Made by a program: the position numbers and the translations under genes. 64,000 bases of DNA from Porphyromonas canoris (GTDB lineage: Bacteria; Bacteroidota; Bacteroidia; Bacteroidales; Porphyromonadaceae): positions 159,038 to 223,037 of the forward strand of contig NZ_JQZV01000006.1 in assembly GCF_000769115.1 (NCBI RefSeq), in the 5' to 3' direction. The notes under the pieces were generated by a model. The model was not told the origin of the DNA. It saw nothing but the letters and a program-made list of their open reading frames with translations, and ran no database searches. Shown here piece by piece: positions 1 to 7,856 of the stretch. Positions within the stretch are counted from its first letter, which is position 1. Every line of letters starts with the position of its first letter.

Positions 1-931
1 TGCACAGGCAGATAAGCTCCGGGATGATCTTGAGCTTCTTTCGGAAGTGTATCCTTCGCTTGATGAGGAGGCTTATCTTGCAGGACGGGTGGCTCCGGTA
101 TTCTTCGGCTCTGCTCTGAACAATTTCGGGGTGAAAGAGCTTCTCGACTGTTTTGTCCGTCTTGCGCCTTCGCCCCGACCTATTGATGCAATAGAGAGAA
201 TCGTAGATCCTTACGAGGAGGCATTGACCGGATTTATATTTAAGATTCATGCCAATATGGATCCGAATCATCGCAGCAGTATCGCATTCTTGAAGATATG
301 CTCCGGTCGCTTTGAGCGGAATAAACCATACGCCCATATGCGTTTTCTCGGAAAACAGTTTCGTTTTAGCAGTCCTACTGCCTTTATGGCGCAGAAGAAA
401 GAGACTGTGGACGAAGCATTTGCAGGGGATATCATCGGTCTGCCCGATACGGGAAACTTCCAGATTGGAGACACTATCACGGAGGGAGAGATACTTCATT
501 TCAAAGGTCTGCCCAGCTTCTCTCCGGAAATGTTTAAGTATCTTGAAAATGCGGATCCCATGCGCACTAAACAGCTACAGAAAGGAGTTGAACAGCTTAT
601 GGGGGAAGGCGTTGCTCAGATCTTTACCAGTACGTTCAACGGTCGTAAGATTATCGGAACGGTAGGGCAACTCCAGTTCGAGGTGATAGAGTATAGACTT
701 TTGCACGAATATCAGGCAAAGTGTCGCTGGGAGCCGGTAAGCCTTTACAAAGCATGCTGGATAGAGAGCGATGATCTTGCCATCCTTGAAAACTTTAAGA
801 AGCGTAAGGCACAATATATGGCTGTCGACAGAGAGGGAAGAGACGTTTATCTTGCAGACTCTCCATACGTGCTTCAGATGGCAAGGCAGGATTTCCCGGA
901 TATTCGTTTCCACTTCACAAGCGAGTTTTAG
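1..931 (+). CDS. prfC: Peptide chain release factor 3, C-terminal part (cut by window start)
   Basis: The reading frame is open from base 2, so the gene enters from outside the window and the GTG at 47 is not its start. About 309 residues are visible. They correspond to the translation-factor beta-barrel domain and the C-terminal RF3 domain, ending with a typical RF3 tail (QDFPDIRFHFTSEF). RF3 is a cytosolic GTPase that removes RF1/RF2 from the ribosome after peptide release; the GTPase domain lies upstream of this window. Related factors such as EF-G are less likely because of the tail. No terminator is obvious between its stop and the dps promoter. Confidence 0.93.
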   Translation, partial: AQADKLRDDLELLSEVYPSLDEEAYLAGRVAPVFFGSALNNFGVKELLDCFVRLAPSPRPIDAIERIVDPYEEALTGFIFKIHANMDPNHRSSIAFLKICSGRFERNKPYAHMRFLGKQFRFSSPTAFMAQKKETVDEAFAGDIIGLPDTGNFQIGDTITEGEILHFKGLPSFSPEMFKYLENADPMRTKQLQKGVEQLMGEGVAQIFTSTFNGRKIIGTVGQLQFEVIEYRLLHEYQAKCRWEPVSLYKACWIESDDLAILENFKKRKAQYMAVDREGRDVYLADSPYVLQMARQDFPDIRFHFTSEF

Positions 932-962
932 ATTTTGTCTATACAGTTATAGATTGTATCTG

Positions 963-993
963 TTGTATCTGCATACATATATTTATATCTTTG
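963..993 (+). promoter_or_regulatory. Promoter of dps
   Basis: TTG at 963-965 and TATCTTTG at 986-993 are separated by exactly 20 bases. This matches the Bacteroidota primary-sigma promoter (TTG, about 20 bases, TAnnTTTG). Transcription would begin near 998-1000, so an ATG at 1004 would have almost no leader and the ATG at 1028 is the more likely start. Confidence 0.65.
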
Positions 994-1027
994 CAGTATA
1001 AACATGATAACTAAACAATTACAAGAT

Positions 1028-1504
1028 ATGAAAACAACAAACTATCTTCACTTGGATGAAGCCTATACTGTAAAAGCAGTAGAGAAGTTGAACCAGCTTG
1101 CTGCAAACTTCCACATTTATTACTCAAACCTTAGAGCATTTCACTGGCATGTAGAAGGTCGCTCTTTCTTTGTCCTTCACGAACAGCTTGAGAAGATGTA
1201 CGATGAACTTGCAGAGAATATAGACGAAGTGGCAGAACGCATCCTCCAACTCGGTGGTACTCCTGTACGTTTCTTCAAAGACATCGAATCGTTGGCGACA
1301 CTGAAGCAAGCCGTAAACGTAAGTAAGGAAAGCGATATCATAGAGCAGGTATTGGAATCTATCTCTCTATTCATAAAGATCGAAAGAGAAGGACTTGCTT
1401 TGGCTGCCGAAAATGGAGACGATACTACTGTAGGACTACTTTCAGAGTATCTTCAAGGACAAGAAAAATTAGTTTGGATGCTTACAGCTTACCTTAAGAA
1501 GTAA
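1028..1504 (+). CDS. dps: Dps-family ferritin-like DNA-binding protein
   Basis: A 158-residue protein if started at 1028 (MKTTNYLHLDEAY), the usual N-terminus of Bacteroidota Dps; an in-frame ATG at 1004 adds eight residues but sits at the predicted transcription start. The Dps signature is clear: NLRAFHWHVEG then LHEQLEKMYDELAENIDEVAERI, which supplies the His, Asp and Glu of the inter-subunit ferroxidase site. Dps forms dodecamers that oxidise and store iron and protect DNA under oxidative stress. It is monocistronic, with its own promoter and a strong terminator. The sequence shows no OxyR-type site that I could identify. Confidence 0.93.
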   Translation: MKTTNYLHLDEAYTVKAVEKLNQLAANFHIYYSNLRAFHWHVEGRSFFVLHEQLEKMYDELAENIDEVAERILQLGGTPVRFFKDIESLATLKQAVNVSKESDIIEQVLESISLFIKIEREGLALAAENGDDTTVGLLSEYLQGQEKLVWMLTAYLKK

Positions 1505-1540
1505 GAACGAGAAGAGAGACTATCCAAACTCTTAAAGAAT

Positions 1541-1596
1541 AAAAGTCTGCAAACTTTATCTATCTATAGAGGTAGAGAGGTTTGCAGACTTTTTTA
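1541..1596. terminator. Bidirectional terminator between dps and murI
   Basis: The arms AGTCTGCAAAC and GTTTGCAGACT are perfectly complementary and the hairpin is followed by TTTTTT on the plus strand. On the minus strand it is followed by TTTTATT, so it can stop both dps and the convergent murI operon. Confidence 0.85.
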
Positions 1597-1663
1597 TGGT
1601 CTGAACAGATCTTATCGAAAGAAAAACAGTGTGCGAAATAAGCAGTGGTATGGAAAAAACGGA

Positions 1664-2518
1664 TCAGCAATCTCTGTCAAGAGTCATTCCGGCAATATTG
1701 ACTGTCGTAGCAGAAATGGCTCTTCCGACAAACTGACGAGCTGCCTGCTCGAAGGCATGAGACTCTTCCGTTGTAAAGAAAAGGTGTTGCCCTCCATTGG
1801 AGAGTAGTTGCTCCATTTCGGGATGGCGTTCGAGATAGGATTTAAGAGAGTTCACTATGATCTCTCCCTGTGGCAAAATTGTGATATGAGGGGGCGCAAT
1901 CTCCGAAATCATCTCTTTGATAAGCGGATAGTGAGTACATGCCAGTAGAATGGTATCTATTTCCACATCTTTACTCAAAAGCTCTTCAAGATAGGTCTTG
2001 ACAAAGAAACGTGTCCCTTCAGAATGGCATTCGCCACTCTCTATAAGGGGGACGAGCATCGGACATGCTTGTTGTATGATAGTGAGATCCGGGGCATACT
2101 CTTCTCCTTCACGAAGATAGGTTTCGGAAGCTACCGTGCCTGAGGTTGCCAAAAGACCGATATGTTTCGTCCGGCTGAAAGGTGCAAGCGATTCTATTGT
2201 AGGTCTTATGACTCCAAGTACACGGTATCCCTCTTCTGCCCAAGGCTGAAAAGAGGTCTGCTGTATCTGCCTCAATGCTCGGGCGGATGCTGTATTACAA
2301 GCTAAGATAATGAGCCTGCACTTCTTTTCTTTAAGGAGAAAGGCTACGCCTTCAGAGGTAAACTTATAGATGGTTTCGAAGGATCTTGGACCGTATGGTG
2401 CTCTCGCATTGTCTCCCAGATAGACAAAGTCGTATTGAGGGAAAGCCTTTTCTAAAGCCTTCAATATCGTCAAGCCTCCATAACCGGAGTCGAATATACC
2501 TATCGGGAACCTGTTCAT
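1664..2518 (-). CDS. murI: Glutamate racemase
   Basis: A 284-residue protein, the usual length. It interconverts L- and D-glutamate for peptidoglycan precursors in the cytosol. The N-terminal motif IFDSGYGG (Asp10, Ser11) and the two catalytic cysteines in ACNTASA (Cys74) and ACTHYPL (Cys194) are all present, so it should be active. It is the last gene of a minus-strand run that begins at 6020 and lies 6 bases after the SpmAB-like gene. Aspartate racemases share the fold but the motif spacing fits MurI. Confidence 0.95.
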   Translation of the reverse strand: MNRFPIGIFDSGYGGLTILKALEKAFPQYDFVYLGDNARAPYGPRSFETIYKFTSEGVAFLLKEKKCRLIILACNTASARALRQIQQTSFQPWAEEGYRVLGVIRPTIESLAPFSRTKHIGLLATSGTVASETYLREGEEYAPDLTIIQQACPMLVPLIESGECHSEGTRFFVKTYLEELLSKDVEIDTILLACTHYPLIKEMISEIAPPHITILPQGEIIVNSLKSYLERHPEMEQLLSNGGQHLFFTTEESHAFEQAARQFVGRAISATTVNIAGMTLDRDC

Positions 2519-2524
2519 ACTCTC

Positions 2525-3772
2525 TTAAGGGGCAAAGAAAAAGTAGGCACATAGTACGGAAACAGTCATGCCGACCAGGTCGGACAACAGACAGATACCA
2601 AGAGTATAGCGTGTGTTACGTATTGCTACGCTGCCGGCATAGAGTGCAATGATGTAAAAAGTAGTGTCGGATGCTCCTTGACACATACAAGCAAGTCTTC
2701 CAATAAAGGAGTCTGCGCCATAATTTTGCATGGCATCTATCATCAGTCCACGTGCTCCGCTTCCGCTCAGAGGCTTCATCAGCATGGTTGGAAGTGCTCC
2801 AACCCAATCGCTTGGTAAGCCGAAGAAGCGAAAAGAAGCCTCTATACCGGAAACAATATAATCCATCCCTCCCGAAGCTCTAAAGACTGCCACTCCGACA
2901 AGAATGGCTACAAGATATGGAACAATATTGATCGCTGTCTTGAATCCTTCCTTTGCACCTTCTATGAAAACGGAAAAGACATCCAGCTTTTTCCATAATC
3001 CATATACGAGAAATATTACAACGACAGATAAGATAATACCATTGGCGATGAGAGCAGATATTTTTTGAAGAGACTCTCCACTTACTTCTCCATCACCGCC
3101 CCAAGGAATAAAATTGAGTACAATGGCGAACAGCAGTATCAATAAGGGTATCAGAAACGCTCGTTGAAAGAGGGAAATCTTCTGTTTGTAAGCTACGGCG
3201 CATATAGCAAACAGGGTGCTGGCTGCTGTGGCAATGAATATCGGGATAAAGACATCCGTCGGCACAGCGGCTCCCATGGTTGTCCTGTACATCAGGATCG
3301 AGATCGGAATAAGTGTAAGACCGGATGCGTTGATGCAGAGAAACATAATCATGGCATCCGAGATGCGATCCGGTGTAGTGCTGTTCTCTTTTTGCAGATG
3401 CTTCATCGTCTCCAATCCGAGAGGAGTAGCAGCATTATCTATTCCCAAAAGATTGGCAGAGAAGTTCAGCATTATGGTTCCCAGGGCAGGATGATCTTTG
3501 GGGAGAGAGGGGAACAACACTCTAAAGAAAGGATATGTCCCTTTTGCCAAAGCAGAAACCATCCCGCTCTTTTCTCCTACTTTAAGGAGTCCCATCCAGA
3601 GTGTAAGTATTCCGGACAGACCGAGAGCGAGTTCAAAAGCTGTGGTAGCACTGCTAAAAAGAGCCTTAGATACCTCATTCAAGGTCTCTAAATCGCCCGT
3701 AAATATCAGCTTGAAAAGGCAGACAATCAGAGCAAGGACGAAAAAACCGATCCAAATATAGTTCAGAATCAT
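2525..3772 (-). CDS. Fused SpmA/SpmB-type nucleoside-recognition (Gate domain) membrane protein
   Basis: A 415-residue polytopic inner-membrane protein with about ten hydrophobic segments. Two homologous halves are visible: an N-terminal SpmA-like half (NFSANLLGIDNAATPLGL, then CINASGLTLIP) and a C-terminal SpmB-like half (LPTMLMKPLSGSGARG, then ASDTTFYIIALYAGSV). In Firmicutes spmA and spmB are separate and act in spore core dehydration; in non-sporulating Bacteroidota the fused form is common and its substrate is unknown. It lies between the nitrilase and murI in the same operon. Transport of a small solute is an inference from the Gate fold. Confidence 0.85.
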   Translation of the reverse strand: MILNYIWIGFFVLALIVCLFKLIFTGDLETLNEVSKALFSSATTAFELALGLSGILTLWMGLLKVGEKSGMVSALAKGTYPFFRVLFPSLPKDHPALGTIMLNFSANLLGIDNAATPLGLETMKHLQKENSTTPDRISDAMIMFLCINASGLTLIPISILMYRTTMGAAVPTDVFIPIFIATAASTLFAICAVAYKQKISLFQRAFLIPLLILLFAIVLNFIPWGGDGEVSGESLQKISALIANGIILSVVVIFLVYGLWKKLDVFSVFIEGAKEGFKTAINIVPYLVAILVGVAVFRASGGMDYIVSGIEASFRFFGLPSDWVGALPTMLMKPLSGSGARGLMIDAMQNYGADSFIGRLACMCQGASDTTFYIIALYAGSVAIRNTRYTLGICLLSDLVGMTVSVLCAYFFFAP

Positions 3773-3798
3773 TCTCTATATCGCCTTACGGGATTAAC

Positions 3799-4662
3799 TC
3801 AGAAGTGTAGTGTGAACTCGTCGGCATCTTCCAGAGCAGGAAATTTCTTGCGTAGATCGCTTACCTGTCTCTTGTCTATACGTCCTAATAGTATGCCTAT
3901 CTCTCCTTTGTTCAGCTTTTTCACCAACGAAAGTTTTGGGTCTATTATCCGGCTATCCCCGCTATATACCTGTCGGTAGCTGTCTACGCCCACACGATTA
4001 CAAGCCAAAACATAGCAGAGATTCTCAGATGCTCTTGCTCTTAGAAGAGCTTTCCAAGGAGAACGACGCGCTTGAGGCCAGCTTGCCACACAGACTATTG
4101 CATCATAATCATGCTTTTTAGTCCATCGGCACCATACCGGAAAGCGAAGATCATAACAGATAATCGGGAACAGTTTCCACCCTTTATACTCTACCAACAA
4201 GCGTTCAGAGCCGGAAGAAAAGTGTTTGGCTTCTCCTCCCGGGCCGAAAAGGTGCATCTTGTCATAGTATAGAGTCTCTCCGTTGGGATATACCCACACC
4301 CCTCTATTCGTACGGACATCATTCTCTATATGTATCATGGAGCCGAAGATAGCGGTGTTGTAGTGTTGGGCTTTTTGCTTCATCCACTCCAGACTTTCGT
4401 AAAACCATTCAGGCTCAATCTTTTCATCTCCGGTTACATACCCGGTATTCCACATTTCCGGCAGTACGATAAGGTCGATGGGATCATCCTCTATCGGTTC
4501 GAGATCTTTGAGTAGAATATCTATGACGTGGGCATTTTCTGCCGGGTTAAGATGTTCCAAAGACATCTGTATAATGGCTACATTGAGTTCTTCTTGTGGT
4601 TCCCCTTTATATGTGATAGGTTTCATAAAAGTTTCCGATGTTATCTGTTTGAATGAGTGCAT
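3799..4662 (-). CDS. Carbon-nitrogen hydrolase, omega-amidase (YafV/NIT2) type
   Basis: A 287-residue nitrilase-fold protein with the complete Glu-Lys-Cys triad: Glu69 in VLPEMWNTGY, Lys135 in YYDKMHLFGPGGE and Cys169 in PIICYDLRFP. The last motif resembles YafV and NIT2 omega-amidases, which hydrolyse alpha-ketoglutaramate or ketosuccinamate as metabolite repair. The ATG at 4662 directly follows the stop of the upstream acyltransferase; a second ATG at 4626 would remove 12 weakly conserved residues and is equally plausible. Substrate is inferred from the family only. Confidence 0.85.
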   Translation of the reverse strand: MHSFKQITSETFMKPITYKGEPQEELNVAIIQMSLEHLNPAENAHVIDILLKDLEPIEDDPIDLIVLPEMWNTGYVTGDEKIEPEWFYESLEWMKQKAQHYNTAIFGSMIHIENDVRTNRGVWVYPNGETLYYDKMHLFGPGGEAKHFSSGSERLLVEYKGWKLFPIICYDLRFPVWCRWTKKHDYDAIVCVASWPQARRSPWKALLRARASENLCYVLACNRVGVDSYRQVYSGDSRIIDPKLSLVKKLNKGEIGILLGRIDKRQVSDLRKKFPALEDADEFTLHF

Positions 4663-5232
4663 TTAATATTCCGAAAAATATTCCGGAACACGGGCCATAT
4701 TTTTATTGTAGCGAGAGTGGATATAGGCAATATCCTGTTCGGCATTACCTGTCGGATTGAATATCTCAAATATCCCCACCTCTTTCTGTGCGTAGTCTAT
4801 TTTGGCAAGCTCTATGGGGACACCTGCTTTCAGTGCCATGTAGTAAAATCCGGTTTTCCACTTTGCCACTTTCGAGCGAGTACCTTCCGGTGTTACTCCC
4901 AAGTGAAATCGCTCTGCTTTGCGTATGGTCTCTGCCACCTGATCTACCAGTGACATTTTATGTTTTCTATCTATTGGAATACCGCCCATTGCACGGAAAA
5001 TATGTCCTAAAGGAAATACAAACCACTCTTTTTTCATCATAAAATGGCTTCCAACACCGGTAAAATTATGGTAGAGTTTCCCGATGATAAAATCAATATT
5101 GCTGGTATGCGGAGCTACACAGATCACACTCTTCAGAGGACGTGATTCCGGTACAAGAGCTTTCCATCCCAGCCACTTCAGGAGTGTTTGTGCTATTCGC
5201 TGTTTTAATGTCTTTCTTTTCTTTTGGGTCAT
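4663..5232 (-). CDS. Lysophospholipid acyltransferase family protein (PlsC-like)
   Basis: A 189-residue short acyltransferase. It carries the HX4D catalytic motif (His42 and Asp47 in APHTSNID), the substrate-binding motif GGIPIDR near residue 85 and PEGTRS near 115. This small, soluble-looking form is common in Bacteroidota and is thought to acylate lysophosphatidate or related lipids at the inner membrane; the substrate is not determined by the sequence. Its start overlaps the end of the HAD gene by 4 bases, which indicates translational coupling. Confidence 0.85.
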   Translation of the reverse strand: MTQKKRKTLKQRIAQTLLKWLGWKALVPESRPLKSVICVAPHTSNIDFIIGKLYHNFTGVGSHFMMKKEWFVFPLGHIFRAMGGIPIDRKHKMSLVDQVAETIRKAERFHLGVTPEGTRSKVAKWKTGFYYMALKAGVPIELAKIDYAQKEVGIFEIFNPTGNAEQDIAYIHSRYNKNMARVPEYFSEY

Positions 5233-6020
5233 ATATTCTGTATTCCTAATTTCATTTTGCTCTTGCCGGGAAACCGTACCGAAGTCCGGTGTACCAGTAA
5301 ACGCATATTGATTGCTTTGATAGCCGGGAGAGCTTCTTGCAGCGATGTTATCTCCGTTACATCTTTCTCTTTCGTAGAAGAGGGGGTGTAGTCATGCCTA
5401 AGCCAGATCGGATGAATGCCGATGCGTAAAGCTCCTTCGATGTCAGTCTCCCAAGCATCTCCTATCATAACTACCTCGTCAGGCTTGCAACCTACCAACG
5501 AAAGTGCTTTTGCAAAGATCTGCTTAAAGGGTTTACTCACTCCTACATCTTCAGAAAGTACTACATGATCCACGTAAGGGGTAAGTCCGGCTTTTGCAAG
5601 CTTATTGTGTTGAACTTCTATAAATCCATTGCTTACTATCACAACGGGATAGCTGTGATGAAGTTCTTTCATCACCTCAACAGCATGAGGTATAAGTGCT
5701 TCTTTGTTATTTGCAATAGCAAAGTACTCATTATGGATCTCCATATAGGTTTCATCGCTATACTCGTACAGCGGAGAAAGGACATAACGAAGGCGATCTA
5801 TTTTCAACACATCTTTGCTAATCTCTTTCCGTGCATACCTTCCCCATAGCAGATCGTTATAAGGGAGATAAACCTCGTAGAATTTCTCGAATGAGGGATA
5901 CAAATCTCCGGGTTTACCACCCCAACCATACTTATGAAAAAGCTCCTCTAAAGCCTCTCTATTGTTTTGCTTTGTTGCCCAAAGAGTATCGTCTAAATCT
6001 ATGAAAACTGCTTTTATCAT
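5229..6020 (-). CDS. HAD-superfamily hydrolase, YjjG-like nucleotidase
   Basis: A 263-residue HAD hydrolase. Motif I is FIDLDDTLW (nucleophile Asp8, acid Asp10), motif II VIVSNGF, and motif IV VMIGDAWETDIEG with the paired acidic residues, so it looks catalytically complete. The cap and motif spacing resemble YjjG-type pyrimidine nucleotidases that remove non-canonical nucleotides. The usual domain ends near residue 230; the last 30 or so residues, basic and without obvious homology, are an extension just before the overlap with the acyltransferase. It is the first gene of the minus-strand operon ending in murI. Confidence 0.83.
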   Translation of the reverse strand: MIKAVFIDLDDTLWATKQNNREALEELFHKYGWGGKPGDLYPSFEKFYEVYLPYNDLLWGRYARKEISKDVLKIDRLRYVLSPLYEYSDETYMEIHNEYFAIANNKEALIPHAVEVMKELHHSYPVVIVSNGFIEVQHNKLAKAGLTPYVDHVVLSEDVGVSKPFKQIFAKALSLVGCKPDEVVMIGDAWETDIEGALRIGIHPIWLRHDYTPSSTKEKDVTEITSLQEALPAIKAINMRLLVHRTSVRFPGKSKMKLGIQNI

Positions 6021-6025
6021 AACTG

Positions 6026-6033
6026 CAAAGATA
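6026..6033 (-). promoter_or_regulatory. -7 promoter element of the HAD-to-murI operon
   Basis: TATCTTTG read on the minus strand (CAAAGATA on plus). It lies 6 bases before the ATG at 6020, so transcription would start at or within a few bases of the start codon. I see no convincing TTG 19-21 bases upstream. Confidence 0.45.
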
Positions 6034-6036
6034 TGA

Positions 6037-6067
6037 AAAGACGGACAAACTCTCCGATTTGTCCGCT
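6037..6067 (-). terminator. Terminator of the DUF4139 gene
   Basis: Read on the minus strand, GCGGACAAA pairs with TTTGTCCGT around an 8-base loop, and the hairpin is followed by CTTTT. It sits 25 bases after the stop of the DUF4139 gene and just ahead of the next operon's -7 element. Confidence 0.65.
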
Positions 6068-6091
6068 TTCCATACCTTATATAATAGGGGA

Positions 6092-7705
6092 TCAGAATCC
6101 TGAAAGATTCATATCCTTAGGGTATCTTACTTTGAAGCTCACCCGAAGTTTCTTCGTAGAGTTACCGGATAGATTCAGTTTCCATGTCAATATTCCTGTT
6201 TCTGCATCCAGTTCGGCTCCGCTTTGTTCAAGGAGTTCTACCTTAATATTGTTCGCCGTGCTTACCGGTATTCTATCTTTCACTTCTATCTCGGCACTCT
6301 CTCTCTTATTATTCACGATAGAGATTTCATACGTGCGAGTCTCCTCTTTTTCCGATGAGAAGAATTTTGTACCGCTCTTATCCGAAATCTGTTTGCGAGA
6401 AACACTCAGGCGGGTATCCTCTCCAAGGGTGAGATCCAATCCGTTTTCAAACTTCACCGGATCTATATAAGTCTCGCTTACCTGCATACCTTGCATGATC
6501 ACTGTTGCCGGAGCCACGACCAGTCCACTCTTACCCAAATCTTTGATATGAGCCATAAGGAAAGCCCGGCTATCACCTTCAGGATAAGCGAAGTAGCGGT
6601 AGGAGGCTTTGATGCGCTCGCTGTTTAGAACTATCAGATGGTCTCTGTTGTTGCTATAAATATCATAAGGAGTACTTACGACAAAGCTCTGATTCATCAT
6701 ATTGGACACAGACTGCGCTCCCACATCATACTCCGCATAGGAGATCTCTTCGGCAACAGCATTGTATGCTATCGTTCGAGCAGACTTTTCCATAGATTCC
6801 AGCCTCATGTGATTCGGATTTTCCAAGCGGATAAACCATGGGTGTACGGATGGTGCATTCACACGCTTTGTCGGTCTTGCGTCTACAAGTGTCAGGTTTA
6901 CGCCTTTCCAGTTGATACCGCTGCCTTGTCTCACATTTGCTCTAAGCGACATCTCCACCGGTTCTTTCTCGGATGCAACACGCAGCATATACGATGGGCT
7001 CCAAGAAGCAGAGCGAGTCAGGTACTCGATATTTAGCTTCACGTTCTGAGCCACACTGCTTGAGACGCGCACCACTATGGCACTCTTGCTGCTGTTACTC
7101 TTATTCTCTGTCTCGTCTTCTTGGGTATTGCCTTTAAGGGTACTCAGTTCTGCTTTCAGTGCAGCTATCTCTTTCTCCAACTTTTTCACTTCAAGGCTCA
7201 GTTGGATACGCTGTGAGGTGTAGAAAGAGAGGAGCTCGCGAAACTGTGCGACATTAGTTGCTCCTTTGTTACCAACAAACTCATTTCCGTCCATCATCTC
7301 TATTGCCTTGCTCTTTGTCTCTTTTTCGATGATGGCTTTTTCAAGTTTCTGTTCCAGTGTTGCCACTTTTTCGGCAAAAACTTTTCCTTCCGGTGTATTG
7401 ACGTCAATGTTAGAAGGCCATTTGTATTCTGAAACAAACTCCGATGATAACACCATCAATCCCGAAGCATTGGTCAATACTCTTAAGGTGGAGATGTCCA
7501 TCACATTGGATACTTGCCCTATTACTATTTCAGACGCTCCTTTAGGGACGGAAGTGGAGACATGGTGCTTCATCTCGGCACCTGTTCTATATACTTTGGC
7601 TTGTTGCAGTTGGGCTGCGGTGTAGATAGGGCTCTGTGCAAACAGACTTGCCACACCCGATAGAAGCAGAACGGATACTGCTATAATGCTTTTGCATTTC
7701 ATCAT
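6092..7705 (-). CDS. DUF4139 (MuiA-like) exported protein
   Basis: A 537-residue protein with a signal peptide (VSVLLLSGVASLFAQ, cleavage after AQ at about residue 24). An N-terminal DUF4140-like beta region is followed by a coiled coil at about residues 110-195 (charged, rich in Lys, Glu and Leu), then the DUF4139 region starting around SSSVAQNVKLNIEYLTRSASWSPSY. The family includes mucoidy inhibitor A; Bacteroidota often encode it, but no biochemical role is established. It should be periplasmic or surface-associated. Two ATGs (7705 and 7702) are possible starts, and the -7 element is only 5 bases upstream of the first. Confidence 0.85.
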   Translation of the reverse strand: MMKCKSIIAVSVLLLSGVASLFAQSPIYTAAQLQQAKVYRTGAEMKHHVSTSVPKGASEIVIGQVSNVMDISTLRVLTNASGLMVLSSEFVSEYKWPSNIDVNTPEGKVFAEKVATLEQKLEKAIIEKETKSKAIEMMDGNEFVGNKGATNVAQFRELLSFYTSQRIQLSLEVKKLEKEIAALKAELSTLKGNTQEDETENKSNSSKSAIVVRVSSSVAQNVKLNIEYLTRSASWSPSYMLRVASEKEPVEMSLRANVRQGSGINWKGVNLTLVDARPTKRVNAPSVHPWFIRLENPNHMRLESMEKSARTIAYNAVAEEISYAEYDVGAQSVSNMMNQSFVVSTPYDIYSNNRDHLIVLNSERIKASYRYFAYPEGDSRAFLMAHIKDLGKSGLVVAPATVIMQGMQVSETYIDPVKFENGLDLTLGEDTRLSVSRKQISDKSGTKFFSSEKEETRTYEISIVNNKRESAEIEVKDRIPVSTANNIKVELLEQSGAELDAETGILTWKLNLSGNSTKKLRVSFKVRYPKDMNLSGF

Positions 7706-7709
7706 ATCT

Positions 7710-7717
7710 CAAAGTTA
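7710..7717 (-). promoter_or_regulatory. -7 promoter element of the DUF4139 gene
   Basis: TAACTTTG on the minus strand, 4-7 bases before the two possible ATGs. This is another case where the predicted transcription start nearly coincides with the start codon. The element lies in the divergent region shared with the receptor gene. Confidence 0.4.
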
Positions 7718-7816
7718 TCAAAAGGTTAGACATTCATGTAGTTGTAACAAAGTTAATCATTTGAACAAGATACTCACCATTTATACTTTATATCCATCTA
7801 TTTTTAAGAAAAATAC

Positions 7817-7824
7817 TACCTTTG
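7817..7824 (+). promoter_or_regulatory. -7 promoter element of the outer-membrane receptor gene
   Basis: TACCTTTG fits TAnnTTTG and lies 33 bases before the ATG at 7857. It argues against any longer reading frame beginning upstream of it. No clear -33 box. Confidence 0.5.
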
Positions 7825-7856
7825 AGCTCTATGTAATACAGACAAAAATCTTTGAC

